From positions 6,655,290-6,719,289 of the forward strand of contig NC_081147.1 in the NCBI RefSeq assembly GCF_958295425.1: a stretch of DNA of 64,000 nt, given 5' to 3'. The position numbers were made by a program, and so were the translations under genes. This DNA comes from Solea solea. Its lineage: Eukaryota; Chordata; Actinopteri; Pleuronectiformes; Soleidae. Below, in pieces: positions 1 to 11,958 of the stretch (its first letter is position 1; every line of letters begins with the position of its first letter). The notes below the pieces were generated by a model. The model saw only the letters and a program-made list of their open reading frames with translations, did not search any database and was not told the DNA's origin.

Positions 1-323
1 TGAAAATTGTGTCGCTTTAAATAAAACCCATAACATGAGAAAATAAATTGAAGCACAATATATAATGATTATGTATAGAAAATGCACTCTGATTTTCGCA
101 GTTGAAGCACAAGAATCTGGATCTTTACAAAACAAATGTTATCTATCCGCAATTCCTATACTCCTATTCCAAATATGTTTGTGATTTAAACAGCATTTGT
201 CTTGTGTAACATTAGTGATACTTTTGCAGTAGTATATTTATTGTGAGACACAATTATAAATTTTTCCCAAATCTGTCCATGCCTCATCCATCTCTTCCTC
301 TCCCTTCTTGTCTTCCTCCTCAG

Positions 324-479
324 CACATGGAGAAGATCTCCATGCTGGCTTTCCATCCAGTTAAGATGCACAGCTGCTATGAGAAGGTGGTGAACCTGAG
401 CCTTGAGGGTCTGCAGCAACAGTTTGACGTGAGCAGCCCGTCAGTGTTTGTCCAAAGGGCCCAGATCCCCATGAGAGAG
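324..479 (+). CDS. Unrecognised gene, internal exon candidate 1 (alpha copy)
   Basis: A 156-bp segment has a pyrimidine-rich tract and cag acceptor just before it (tcttcctcctcag) and a donor after it (gag|gtgaaa). It is open in phase 0 for 52 codons, starting HMEKISMLAFHPVK and ending RAQIPMRE. Vertebrate-like codon use and a GC content well above the flanking AT-rich DNA support a real exon. The next exon candidate, at 905-997, is also phase 0, so the two join in frame. I do not recognise the protein family and assign no function. Frame continuity runs upstream through the tract, but the splice signal argues against using an upstream ATG. Confidence 0.6.
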
Positions 480-904
480 GTGAAACCTCAACTACTGACT
501 AACCAGTCTAATATAGGTTATTGGTTAACTGGTTAACACAATGGGAAGTTTCTATGAGAGCTAATCATTTTATTGACACTCATTTTATTTCTTGATCATT
601 TTCCTACACTGTAGCTCCTGTTTGACTAGAGTTTGTCAAATAGTTGAATGATGAGGTTCTGACTGTGGCATTGATCAAGGACACAGTAGAACTAAAGGCG
701 AACATTGTTTGGCGGTTTGATAACTAGGTGGACAGTTAAATAGATATAGTTGTCTACAGACATGCCACAATACAGACTGTGGAACTGGGTGTAGTACATT
801 ATCACATTATTTCATGGGATATTCCTATATGAGTCAGTTTGTCTGGTGTTACATGCATGTATGTCACAAAGTTAGGTACAAAACTACAAATTGTGTTTTA
901 CTAG

Positions 905-997
905 ATGTTTGAGCAGATCCTTCATCAGAGTCTCGAGTCTCAGGGTACAGAGGAGCTGTGTAAGATCATCCAGCACTGCCAGGACAGAGTCATTAAG
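905..997 (+). CDS. Unrecognised gene, internal exon candidate 2 (alpha copy)
   Basis: A 93-bp segment lies between an acceptor (tgttttactag) and a donor (aag|gtaata) and encodes 31 codons in phase 0, starting MFEQILHQSLESQG and ending CQDRVIK. Its composition predicts an amphipathic helix. It is identical by eye in all three core copies, unlike much of the intron. Together with exon 324-479 it would give a continuous 83-residue piece, RAQIPMRE followed by MFEQILHQ. No downstream exon is visible before the satellite array, so this copy is probably an isolated gene fragment. Function is unknown. Confidence 0.6.
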
Positions 998-1515
998 GTA
1001 ATACACAAAGAAAACAGGCTTGTGCATCAAATTCTAGCATAACATCTACATTAATATCTAATAATATTACACCTGGCATACTCCAGCCCTGGGAGTGAAA
1101 CTTTTGGTCTGGCCTTGTTTTAGTGTTAAGGAAAATTCAGGTTCAACTTTATCAATTTATTAATTTTTGAGCAAGAGTCCAGGATACCGGGCAATATCCC
1201 AGCTTAATCCCTTCTGTGCATCGTCCTCTGATATTTTCAAGCCTCAACTTGCCAGCTCCATGTTTATTTTTATTATATCAGAAAGTATGAGTGTGTGGAT
1301 GAGCTAACTCATGCTTTTGAAGCATGATGATGGTCGCCACAGCGGTCGTCTTCCAGATAGAGATTAGATAGAAAATAAAAACTCCAAACTCAAGGAATAA
1401 ACACTTGACTTTTTGCGAGAACAGGTGAACCTCACATAGTGTACCCTGAGACGTTATTGCTCTGGACCATAATCAAGTGGACTGATAAGAGATTACCGGC
1501 ATCTTGTGAAATGTG

Positions 1516-1552
1516 CCAGTACACAAATAAAAGTGTCGGTTCTGTGTACTGG
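1516..1552. repeat. Short inverted repeat, 10-bp arms
   Basis: Arms ccagtacaca (1516-1525) and tgtgtactgg (1543-1552) are perfect complements around a 17-bp loop. Copies lie in beta near 10119-10155 and gamma near 47116-47152. It may be a relic of a small element or a structural dyad; no function is assigned. Confidence 0.75.
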
Positions 1553-1940
1553 ACAGTACCGGGCCACTTCTAGTTAATAATTGTACTGTAGTGACAGTGA
1601 TGGTATTTTATGTACACTAAATGTCTCTTATGTGATCTTATTCTTTAACAAACAAGTGCACAATAAAAATTCACTGGGAATTCTAAACAGCACATTGCAA
1701 TTTATTCAATTATTATCGAAGTATTGATCAGTAATACAGTGAAAATGAGAGGAAATGTTTAAGGTGTGCGCCCCTAAATGTTCTGCTTGCTCTCCTAAAA
1801 CATTCAGTTATAGGGGGGGCTACTGTGCTCCTAGTAAAAAGTTAGTCTGGTGCCCTGCATACATTGTTCTAAAGGGTTTATGGTCTTAGTTCCTCTTCAG
1901 TAGAGCTGCATGTCCACAATGTAAATTTAATTTTACATTT

Positions 1941-1989
1941 AAATGCAGAGCTGTCAGTCCCACCGTGTGTGATTGACAGCTCTGCATTT
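1941..1989. repeat. Perfect hairpin, 16-bp arms
   Basis: The arms aaatgcagagctgtca (1941-1956) and tgacagctctgcattt (1974-1989) are exact complements separated by 17 bases. The same hairpin is at 9682-9730 and 47541-47589. It resembles the ends of a tiny inverted-repeat element, but no target-site duplication was identified. Confidence 0.85.
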
Positions 1990-2430
1990 CATGTTTGCAA
2001 AGTTGCAGTTATAGGTGGATTTGTAGTGGACAAGCTATCAGTATCCATCCCTTCTCTTATAACTATGGTTGTTTCTGGTTTCAAAAACTAACATGGTGTT
2101 GCCCAAAATACTAAACTCCAACATTTAAACAGGGGAGTCTACCCATCAGTGGCAACCCAAATAGTTGACACTTCCCAACCTTATGAGAACCTGCCTCTCA
2201 AAATGGGTTATGGATTCTTATTTTATCTCTGACAAATGGAATGATGAGGAAGGCATGACAATATTATAGCTTTATCATGACATGAGACAAGATATGATCT
2301 TAGAATTTTGATATTGTCATATCGTGATCGGGTATTTGTGATGAATTTTCCTGGTTTGAGAATTTTGGAGAAAATCAAGCTCAAAAGTCAAGATTTTGAC
2401 AATTATTTTGCAACAATTTGTGACTTTGCA

Positions 2431-2444
2431 CTGCCCTCTAGTGG
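2431..2444 (-). promoter_or_regulatory. CTCF-type core motif (alpha copy)
   Basis: On the minus strand the bases read CCACTAGAGGGCAG, which fits every position of the usual vertebrate CTCF core CCASYAGRKGGCRS. Binding is an inference: such cores also ride in dispersed repeats. Confidence 0.5.
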
Positions 2445-2776
2445 CCGAATATGATTTCCCATGAAATATGGCACCTGCTTTGCATACTACAGCTCCTTAT
2501 TTTTCCAGTGATCCCCTATATGTCCATATCTACTTTGGACTATAGGAGAAAGTCCATCTCAAATATGAATGCTGACTGAATTCTATTGCAACCATTCCTG
2601 AATTTGCACTTCTCCCTACTGGCCGAAACGTGCATTTTTTTAAGGTGGAATCGAAACTTAATGAAAATCGGAAGCGAATGTGGAGCCACCTTCAGCATCA
2701 TCATGTCATTGTTCCCAATAGAATGAGTGCGCGAATTTTTGTTTTTTTATGTTAATATAATGTCAATGTATTAATG

Positions 2777-2858
2777 ATATAAATATAATGATGGTGATGA
2801 TAACAATAATAATATTAACAGCAATAATAATAATAATATTAATAATAATGATATGATT
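2777..2858. repeat. AAT/ATA-rich microsatellite (alpha)
   Basis: An interrupted run of aat/ata triplets. It generates short open frames rich in Ile and Leu on the complementary strand, which are not genes. Equivalent runs lie in beta (8813-8894) and gamma (48367-48448). Confidence 0.85.
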
Positions 2859-2999
2859 ACAACAATAATGTGTGCTGTGAAAGCAACATTTGTTGAAAAA
2901 AACATTGTAGAAATATTTTTTTGAAGTTTGATTATGACAAATAACCATACAGTTAACTGAACAAATGAAATGTACATCTTATAAGATATACTTCTGTAC

Positions 3000-3200
3000 T
3001 CTCAGTGTTTGATTTTGCAATGATTTCACTGTTTGGATGTGTTTTTCTATTGGTGTCTGTTTGTGTGCGCATTCAGCTGAGATAAGGCTGTTTTCGGATT
3101 TTTTTCATTTTCCAGCCTTATCTCAGCTGAATGCGCACACAAACAGACACCAATAGAAAAACACATCCCAACAGTGAAATCTTTGCAAAATCAAACACGA
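3000..3200. repeat. Fold-back junction between core alpha and A array
   Basis: Half an A monomer in inverted orientation (about 3000-3090) meets the directly oriented array starting at 3113. The inner arms, ending at 3090 and starting at 3113, are perfect complements for at least 44 bp (3047-3090 with 3113-3156), around a 22-base T-rich loop, and continue imperfectly for a further 40-50 bp. This is where satellite orientation flips. Confidence 0.9.
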
Positions 3201-6200
3201 AGGGTACAGAACTAAATCTTTTAAGATGGTTAACTTCATTTGTGAGGTTTATGTTATGGGACAGCAGAAAAATGAAAAAAATCCGGAAACAGCCTTATCT
3301 CAGCTGAATGCGCACACAAACAGACACCAATAGAAAAACACATCCCAACAGTGAAATCTTTGCAAAATCAAACACGAAGGGTACAGAACTAAATCTTTTA
3401 AGATGTTAACTTCATTTGTGAGGTTTATGTTATGGGACAGCAGAAAAATGAAAAAAATCCGAAAACAGCCTTATCTCAGCTGAATGCGCACACAAACAGA
3501 CACCAATAGAAAAACACATCCAAACAGTAAATCATTGCAAAATCAAACACTGAGGGTACAGAACTAAATCTTTTAAGATGTTAACTTCATTTGTGAGGTT
3601 TATGTTATGGGACAGCAGAAAAATGAAAAAATTCCGAAAACAGCCTTATCTCAGCTCAATGGGGCACAAACAGACACTTATGGAAAAACACATCCCAACA
3701 GTGAAAGCTTTGCAAAATCAATCACGAAGGGTACAGAACTTAATCTTTTAAGATGTTAAACTTCATTTGTGAGGTTTATATTATGGGAAAGTAGAAAAAT
3801 GAAAAAAATCCGAAAACAGCCTTATCTCAGCTGAATGCGCACACAAACGGACACCAATAGAAAAACACATCCCAACAGTAAATCTTTGCAAAATCAAACA
3901 CTGAGGGTACAGAACTAAATCTTTTAAGATGTTAACTTCATTTGTGAGGTTTATGTTATGGGACAGCAGAAAAAAATGAAAAAAATCCGGAAACAGCCTT
4001 ATCTCAGCTCAATGGGGCACAAATTGAGCTGACACTTATGGAAAAACACATCCCAACAGTGAAAGCTTTGCAAAATCAAACACGAAGGGTACAGAACTTA
4101 ATCTTTTAAGATGTTAACTTCATTTGTGAGGTTTATGTTATGGGACAGCAGAAAAATGAAAAAAATCCGGAAACAGCCTTATCTCAGCTGAATGCGCACA
4201 CAAACAGACACCAATAGAAAAACACATCCCAACAGTGAAATCATTGCAAAATCAAACACTGAGGGTACAGAACTAAATCTTTAAAGATGTTAACTTCATT
4301 TGTGAGGTTTATATTATGGGAAAGTAGAAAAATGAAAAAAATCCGAAAACAGCCTTATCTCAGCTGAATGCGCACACAAACAGACACTTATGGAAAAACA
4401 CATCCCAACAGTGAAAGCTTTGCAAAATCAAACACGAAGGGTACAGAACTTAATCTTTTAAAGATGTTAACTTCATTTGTGAGGTTTATGTTATGGGACA
4501 GCAGAAAAATGAAAAAAATCCGAAAACAGCCTTATCTCAGCTGAATGGGCACACAAACAGACACCAATAGAAAAACACATCCCAACAGTGAAATCATTGC
4601 AAAATCAAACACGAAGGGTACAGAACTTAATCTTTTAAGATGTTAAACTTCATTTGTGAGGTTTATGTTATGGGAAAGTAGAAAAATGAAAAAAATCCGG
4701 AAACAGCCTTATCTCAGCTGAATGCGCACACAAACAGACACCAATAGAAAAACACATCCCAACAGTGAAATCATTGCAAAATCAAACACGAAGGGTACAG
4801 AACTTAATCTTTTAAAGATGTTAACTTCATTTGTGAGGTTTATGTTATGGGACAGCAGAAAAATGAAAAAAATCCGGAAACAGCCTTATCTCAGCTGAAT
4901 GCGCACACAAACAGACACCAATAGAAAAACACATCCCAACAGTGAAAGCTTTGCAAAATCAAACACGAAGGGTACAGAACTTAATCTTTTAAGATGTTAA
5001 CTTCATTCGTGAAGTTTATGTTATGGGACAGCAGAAAAATGAAAAAAATCCGGAAACAGCCTTATCTCAGCTGAATGCGCACACAAACAGACACCAATAG
5101 AAAAACACATCCCAACAGTGAAAGCTTTGCAAAATCAAACACGAAGGGTACAGAACTTAATCTTTTAAGATGTTAACTTCATTTGTGAGGTTTATGTTAT
5201 GGGACAGCAGAAAAATGAAAAAAAATCCGGAAACAGCCTTATCTCAGCTGAATGCGCACACAAACAGACACCAATAGAAAAACACATCCCAACAGTGAAA
5301 TCATTGCAAAATCAAACACTGAGGGTACAGAACTAAATCTTTAAAGATGTTAACTTCATTTGTGAGGTTTATATTATGGGAAAGTAGAAAAATGAAAAAA
5401 ATCCGAAAACAGCCTTATCTCAGCTGAATGCGCACACAAACAGACACCAATAGAAAAACACATCCCAACAGTGAAATCTTTGCAAAATCAAACACTGAGG
5501 GTACAGAACTAAATCTTTTAAGATGTTAACTTCATTTGTGAGGTTTATATTATGGGAAATTAGAAAAATGAAAAAAATCCGAAAACAGCCTTATCTCAGC
5601 TCAATGGGCACAAACAGACACCAATAGAAAAACACATCCCAACAGTGAAATCATTGCAAAATCAAACACTGAGGGTACAGAACTAAATCTTTTAAGATGT
5701 TAACTTCATTTGTGAGGTTTATGTTATGGGACAGCAGAAAAATGAAAAAAATCCGAAAACAGCCTTATCTCAGCTGAATGGGCACACAAACAGACACCAA
5801 TAGAAAAACACATCCCAACAGTGAAATCATTGCAAAATCAAACACGAAGGGTACAGAACTAAATCTTTTAAGATGGTTAACTTCATTTGTGAGGTTTATG
5901 TTATGGGACAGCAGAAAAATGAAAAAAATCCGGAAACAGCCTTATCTCAGCTGAATGCGCACACAAACAGACACCAATAGAAAAACACATCCCAACAGTG
6001 AAATCTTTGCAAAATCAAACACGAAGGGTACAGAACTAAATCTTTTAAGATGTTAACTTCATTTGTGAGGTTTATGTTATGGGACAGCAGAAAAATGAAA
6101 AAAATCCGAAAACAGCCTTATCTCAGCTGAATGCGCACACAAACAGACACCAATAGAAAAACACATCCAAACAGTAAATCATTGCAAAATCAAACACTGA

Positions 6201-8690
6201 GGGTACAGAACTAAATCTTTTAAGATGTTAACTTCATTTGTGAGGTTTATGTTATGGGACAGCAGAAAAATGAAAAAATTCCGAAAACAGCCTTATCTCA
6301 GCTCAATGGGGCACAAACAGACACTTATGGAAAAACACATCCCAACAGTGAAAGCTTTGCAAAATCAAACACGAAGGGTACAGAACTTAATCTTTTAAGA
6401 TGTTAACTTCATTTGTGAGGTTTATGTTATGGGACAGCAGAAAAATGAAAAAAATCCGGAAACAGCCTTATCTCAGCTGAATGCGCACACAAACAGACAC
6501 CAATAGAAAAACACATCCCAACAGTGAAATCATTGCAAAATCAAACACTGAGGGTACAGAACTAAATCTTTAAAGATGTTAACTTCATTTGTGAGGTTTA
6601 TATTATGGGAAAGTAGAAAAATGAAAAAAATCCGAAAACAGCCTTATCTCAGCTGAATGCGCACACAAACAGACACTTATGGAAAAACACATCCCAACAG
6701 TGAAAGCTTTGCAAAATCAAACACGAAGGGTACAGAACTTAATCTTTTAAAGATGTTAACTTCATTTGTGAGGTTTATGTTATGGGACAGCAGAAAAATG
6801 AAAAAAATCCGAAAACAGCCTTATCTCAGCTGAATGGGCACACAAACAGACACCAATAGAAAAACACATCCCAACAGTGAAATCATTGCAAAATCAAACA
6901 CGAAGGGTACAGAACTTAATCTTTTAAGATGTTAAACTTCATTTGTGAGGTTTATGTTATGGGAAAGTAGAAAAATGAAAAAAATCCGGAAACAGCCTTA
7001 TCTCAGCTGAATGCGCACACAAACAGACACCAATAGAAAAACACATCCCAACAGTGAAATCATTGCAAAATCAAACACGAAGGGTACAGAACTTAATCTT
7101 TTAAAGATGTTAACTTCATTTGTGAGGTTTATGTTATGGGACAGCAGAAAAATGAAAAAAATCCGGAAACAGCCTTATCTCAGCTGAATGCGCACACAAA
7201 CAGACACCAATAGAAAAACACATCCCAACAGTGAAAGCTTTGCAAAATCAAACACGAAGGGTACAGAACTTAATCTTTTAAGATGTTAACTTCATTCGTG
7301 AAGTTTATGTTATGGGACAGCAGAAAAATGAAAAAAATCCGGAAACAGCCTTATCTCAGCTGAATGCGCACACAAACAGACACCAATAGAAAAACACATC
7401 CCAACAGTGAAAGCTTTGCAAAATCAAACACGAAGGGTACAGAACTTAATCTTTTAAGATGTTAACTTCATTTGTGAGGTTTATGTTATGGGACAGCAGA
7501 AAAATGAAAAAAAATCCGGAAACAGCCTTATCTCAGCTGAATGCGCACACAAACAGACACCAATAGAAAAACACATCCCAACAGTGAAATCATTGCAAAA
7601 TCAAACACTGAGGGTACTGAACTAAATCTTTAAAGATGTTAACTTCATTTGTGAGGTTTATATTATGGGAAAGTAGAAAAATGAAAAAAATCCGAAAACA
7701 GCCTTATCTCAGCTGAATGCGCACACAAACAGACACCAATAGAAAAACACATCCCAACAGTGAAATCTTTGCAAAATCAAACACTGAGGGTACAGAACTA
7801 AATCTTTTAAGATGTTAACTTCATTTGTGAGGTTTATATTATGGGAAATTAGAAAAATGAAAAAAATCCGAAAACAGCCTTATCTCAGCTCAATGGGCAC
7901 AAACAGACACCAATAGAAAAACACATCCCAACAGTGAAATCATTGCAAAATCAAACACTGAGGGTACAGAACTAAATCTTTTAAGATGTTAACTTCATTT
8001 GTGAGGTTTATGTTATGGGACAGCAGAAAAATTAAAAAAATCCGAAAACAGCCTTATCTCAGCTGAATGGGCACACAAACAGACACCAATAGAAAAACAC
8101 ATCCCAACAGTGAAATCATTGCAAAATCAAACACGAAGGGTACAGAACTTAATCTTTTAAGATGTTAAACTTCATTTGTGAGGTTTATGTTATGGGAAAG
8201 TAGAAAAATTAAAAAAAAATCCGGAAACAGCCTTATCTCAGCTGAATGCGCACACAAACAGACACCAATAGAAAAACACATCCCAACAGTGAAATCATTG
8301 CAAAATCAAACACGACGGGTACAGAACTTAATCTTTTAAAGATGTTAACTTCATTTGAGAGGTTTATGTTATGGGACAGCAGAAAAATGAAAAAAATCCG
8401 GAAACAGCCTTATCTCAGCTGAATGCGCACACAAACAGACACCAATAGAAAAACACATCCCAACAGTGAAATCATTGCAAAATCAAACACGAAGGGTACA
8501 GAACTTAATCTTTTAAGATGTTAAACTTCATTTGTGAGGTTTATATTATGGGAAAGTAGAAAAATGAAAAAAATCCGAAAACAGCCTTATCTCAGCTGAA
8601 TGCGCACACAAACAGACACCAATAGAAAAACACATCCCAACAGTAAATCTTTGCAAAATCAAACACTGAGAGTACAGAAGTATATCTTAT
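3113..8690 (+). repeat. A-family satellite array, about 31 monomers of about 177 bp
   Basis: Head-to-tail monomers carry the phrases cagccttatctcagctgaat, aaaaacacatcccaacagtg, gaacttaatcttttaagatg and gaggtttatgttatgggaca. Monomers differ at diagnostic sites (ccaatag or cttatgg; tgcgcaca or tggggcac; aaagtag or cagcag). The array is two rounds of a higher-order unit: an aagatgg variant recurs at 3223 and 5870 (2647 bp), while later markers recur at 2289 bp (5001 and 7290; 5551 and 7840). The second round therefore lacks two monomers present in the first. No coding potential. Confidence 0.95.
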
Positions 8691-8812
8691 AAGATGTACA
8701 TTTCATTTGTTCAGTTAACTGTATGGTTATTTGTCATAATCAAACTTCAAAAAAATATTTCTACAATGTTTTTTTCAACAAATGTTGCTTTCACAGCACA
8801 CATTATTGTTGT

Positions 8813-8894
8813 AATCATATCATTATTATTAATATTATTATTATTATTGCTGTTAATATTATTATTGTTATCATCACCATCATTATATTTATAT
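8813..8894. repeat. AAT/ATT-rich microsatellite (beta)
   Basis: The mirror copy of 2777-2858, with interrupted att triplets. The short frames across it (Ile/Leu-rich) are low-complexity artefacts. Confidence 0.85.
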
Positions 8895-9226
8895 CATTAA
8901 TACATTGACATTATATTAACATAAAAAAACAAAAACTCGCGCACTCATTCTATTGGGAACAATGACATGATGATGCTGAAGGTGGCTCCACATTCGCTTC
9001 CGATTATCATTAAGTTTCGATTCCACCTTAAAAAAATGCACGTTTCGGCCAGTAGGGAGAAGTGCGAATTCAGGAATGGTTGCAATAGAATTCAGTCAGC
9101 ATTCATATTTGAGATGGACTTTCTCCTATAGTCCAAAGTAGATATGGACATATAGGGGATCACTGGAAAAATAAGGAGCTGTAGTATGCAAAGCAGGTGC
9201 CATATTTCATGGGAAATCATATTCGG

Positions 9227-9240
9227 CCACTAGAGGGCAG
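9227..9240 (+). promoter_or_regulatory. CTCF-type core motif (beta copy)
   Basis: CCACTAGAGGGCAG is on the plus strand, inverted relative to the alpha and gamma copies. It points toward the minus-strand copy at 48031-48044. Confidence 0.5.
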
Positions 9241-9681
9241 TGCAAAGTCACAAATTGTTGCAAAGTAATTGTCAAAATCTTGACTTTTGAGCTTGATTTT
9301 CTCCAAAATTCTCAAACCAGGAAAATTCATCACAAATACCCGATCACGATATGACAATATCAAAATTCTAAGATCATATCTTGTCTCATGTCATGATATA
9401 GCTATAATATTGTCATGCCTTCCTCATCATTCCATTTGTCAGAGATAAAATAAGAATCCATAACCCATTTTGAGAGGCAGGTTCTCATAAGGTTGGGAAG
9501 TGTCAACTATTTGGGTTGCCACTGATGGGTAGACTCCCCTGTTTAAATGTTGGAGTTTAGTATTTTGGGCAACACCATGTTAGTTTTTGAAACCAGAAAC
9601 AACCATAGTTATAAGAGAAGGGATGGATACTGATAGCTTGTCCACTACAAATCCACCTATAACTGCAACTTTGCAAACATG

Positions 9682-9730
9682 AAATGCAGAGCTGTCAATC
9701 ACACACGGTGGGACTGACAGCTCTGCATTT
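9682..9730. repeat. Perfect hairpin, 16-bp arms (beta)
   Basis: The mirror copy of the 1941-1989 hairpin. Both arms are intact, with the loop read from the other strand. Confidence 0.85.
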
Positions 9731-10673
9731 AAATGTAAAATTAAATTTACATTGTGGACATGCAGCTCTACTGAAGAGGAACTAAGACCATAAACCCTTT
9801 AGAACAATGTATGCAGGGCACCAGACTAACTTTTTACTAGGAGCACAGTAGCCCCCCCTATAACTGAATGTTTTAGGAGAGCAAGCAGAACATTTAGGGG
9901 CGCACACCTTAAACACTTCCTCTCATTTTCACTGTATTACTGATCAATACTTCGATAATAATTGAATAAATTGCAATGTGCTGTTTAGAATTCCCAGTGA
10001 ATTTTTATTGTGCACTTGTTTGTTAAAGAATAAGATCACATAAGAGACATTTAGTGTACATAAAATACCATCACTGTCACTACAGTACAATTATTAACTA
10101 GAAGTGGCCCGGTACTGTCCAGTACACAGAACCGACACTTTTATTTGTGTACTGGCACATTTCACAAGATGCCGGTAATCTCTTATCAGTCCACTTGATT
10201 ATGGTCCAGAGCAATAACGTCTCAGGGTACACTATGTGAGGTTCACCTGTTCTCGCAAAAAGTCAAGTGTTTATTCCTTGAGTTTGGAGTTTTTATTTTC
10301 TATCTAATCTCTATCTGGAAGACGACCGCTGTGGCGACCATCATCATGCTTCAAAAGCATGAGTAAGCTCATCCACACACTCATACTTTCTGATATAATA
10401 AAAATAAACATGGAGCTGGCAAGTTGAGGCTTGAAAATATCAGAGGACGATGCACAGAAGGGATTAAGCTGGGATATTGCCCGGTATCCTGGACTCTTGC
10501 TCAAAAATTAATAAATTGATAAAGTTGAACCTGAATTTTCCTTAACCCTAAAACAAGGCCAGACCAAAAGTTTCACTCCCAGGGCTGGAGTATGCCAGGT
10601 GTAATATTATTAGATATTAATGTAGATGTTATGCTAGAATTTGATGCACAAGCCTGTTTTCTTTGTGTATTAC

Positions 10674-10766
10674 CTTAATGACTCTGTCCTGGCAGTGCTG
10701 GATGATCTTACACAGCTCCTCTGTACCCTGAGACTCGAGACTCTGATGAAGGATCTGCTCAAACAT
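10674..10766 (-). CDS. Unrecognised gene, exon candidate 2 (beta copy)
   Basis: The minus-strand equivalent of 905-997: 31 codons in phase 0 with acceptor ctag and donor gtaata both intact. No difference from alpha was seen. With the exon at 11192-11347 it preserves order and phase, so neither beta exon is visibly broken. Confidence 0.6.
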
Positions 10767-11191
10767 CTAGTAAAACACAATTTGTAGTTTTGTACCTAAC
10801 TTTGTGACATACATGCATGTAACACCAGACAAACTGACTCATATAGGAATATCCCATGAAATAATGTGATAATGTACTACACCCAGTTCCACAGTCTGTA
10901 TTGTGGCATGTCTGTAGACAACTATATCTATTTAACTGTCCACCTAGTTATCAAACCGCCAAACAATGTTCGCCTTTAGTTCTACTGTGTCCTTGATCAA
11001 TGCCACAGTCAGAACCTCATCATTCAACTATTTGACAAACTCTAGTCAAACAGGAGCTACAGTGTAGGAAAATGATCAAGAAATAAAATGAGTGTCAATA
11101 AAATGATTAGCTCTCATAGAAACTTCCCATTGTGTTAACCAGTTAACCAATAACCTATATTAGACTGGTTAGTCAGCAGTTGAGGTTTCAC

Positions 11192-11347
11192 CTCTCTCAT
11201 GGGGATCTGGGCCCTTTGGACAAACACTGACGGGCTGCTCACGTCAAACTGTTGCTGCAGACCCTCAAGGCTCAGGTTCACCACCTTCTCATAGCAGCTG
11301 TGCATCTTAACTGGATGGAAAGCCAGCATGGAGATCTTCTCCATGTG
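11192..11347 (-). CDS. Unrecognised gene, exon candidate 1 (beta copy)
   Basis: The minus-strand equivalent of 324-479: 52 codons, phase 0, splice signals intact. It shares with alpha the local reading QFDVSSPSVF; gamma reads QFEQPVSPSVF there. The intron just past the donor has a beta-only base change near 11177. Confidence 0.6.
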
Positions 11348-11671
11348 CTGAGGAGGAAGACAAGAAGGGAGAGGAAGAGATGGATGAGGCATGGACAGAT
11401 TTGGGAAAAATTTATAATTGTGTCTCACAATAAATATACTACTGCAAAAGTATCACTAATGTTACACTAGACAAATGCTGTTTAAATCACAAACATATTT
11501 GGAATAGGAGTATAGGAATTGCGGATAGATAACATTTGTTTTGTAAAGATCCAGATTCTTGTGCTTCAACTGTGAAAATCAGAGTGCATTTTCTATACAT
11601 AATCATTATATATTGTGCTTCAATTTATTTTCTCATGTTATGGGTTTTATTTAAAGCGACACAATTTTCAA

Positions 11672-11958
11672 CCTTCACGTAATGTCTCTAAGCAGGGATG
11701 GGAAGTATTTCTGATACATGTATTAAAAAAAATACATATTTAAAATACAAAATATGCTCTTTTCTGGAGATGATGAAAAATTCCTTCAGATTTTGTACCA
11801 ATATATTTCCATTATGTGTATTTTATTTAAAAAACTGTCACATACATCCTTTGAAAAAAAGTGATGACATAAGAAGACAAATTGCAGGATGCTGCTTCAG
11901 ATTGGACGTCATGGTGCTTGTGCCTACTTTAATTTGCCAGGACTTGTTAAGATCACAA
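11672..11958. other. AT-rich intergenic or old repeat DNA
   Basis: The stretch begins where the alpha homology leaves the window. It contains runs such as gatacatgtatt and aaatacaaaatatg, which resemble an old dispersed AT-rich repeat. Long antisense-like frames across it and the neighbouring LINE piece (11698-12096 plus strand) have no protein-like pattern. No gene seen. Confidence 0.5.

Larger units (their letters stand above)
998..2776. other. Non-coding part of core block alpha
   Basis: No credible coding frame was found here. The stretch is AT-rich, with short inverted repeats (1516-1552 and 1941-1989), a small cat-gctt/aagc-atg dyad near 1310-1328, and a CTCF-like core at 2431-2444. 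It could be intron sequence downstream of the 905-997 exon or ordinary intergenic DNA. The same material lies at 8895-10673 (inverted) and 46598-48366. Confidence 0.7.
1..2992 (+). repeat. Core block copy alpha (partial), outer arm of palindrome 1
   Basis: This non-satellite segment recurs inverted at 8680-11671 and directly at 45598-48590. Position p pairs with about 11671-p in the inverted copy. Base 1 aligns with 45598, so the block is cut by the window edge and probably continues upstream. Copies differ by scattered single bases and small indels: alpha alone reads ctttatcatg near 2270, while beta and gamma share ctatatcatg. It holds two exon candidates, a CTCF-like site, two short hairpins and an AAT-rich microsatellite. 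The matches were read by eye; identity looks about 99 percent but was not computed. Confidence 0.95.

Noticed and set aside
2763..2977. Hydrophobic 61-68-codon frames over the AAT/ATA tract (also in beta and gamma)
   Set aside because: The Ile/Leu/Val strings come from the microsatellite. Overlapping frames in the same tract are equally long, so there is no evidence of coding.
3113..8690. CRISPR-like regular repeats
   Set aside because: Monomers abut head to tail with no unique spacers, the period is 177 bp, and the context is eukaryotic. This is satellite DNA.
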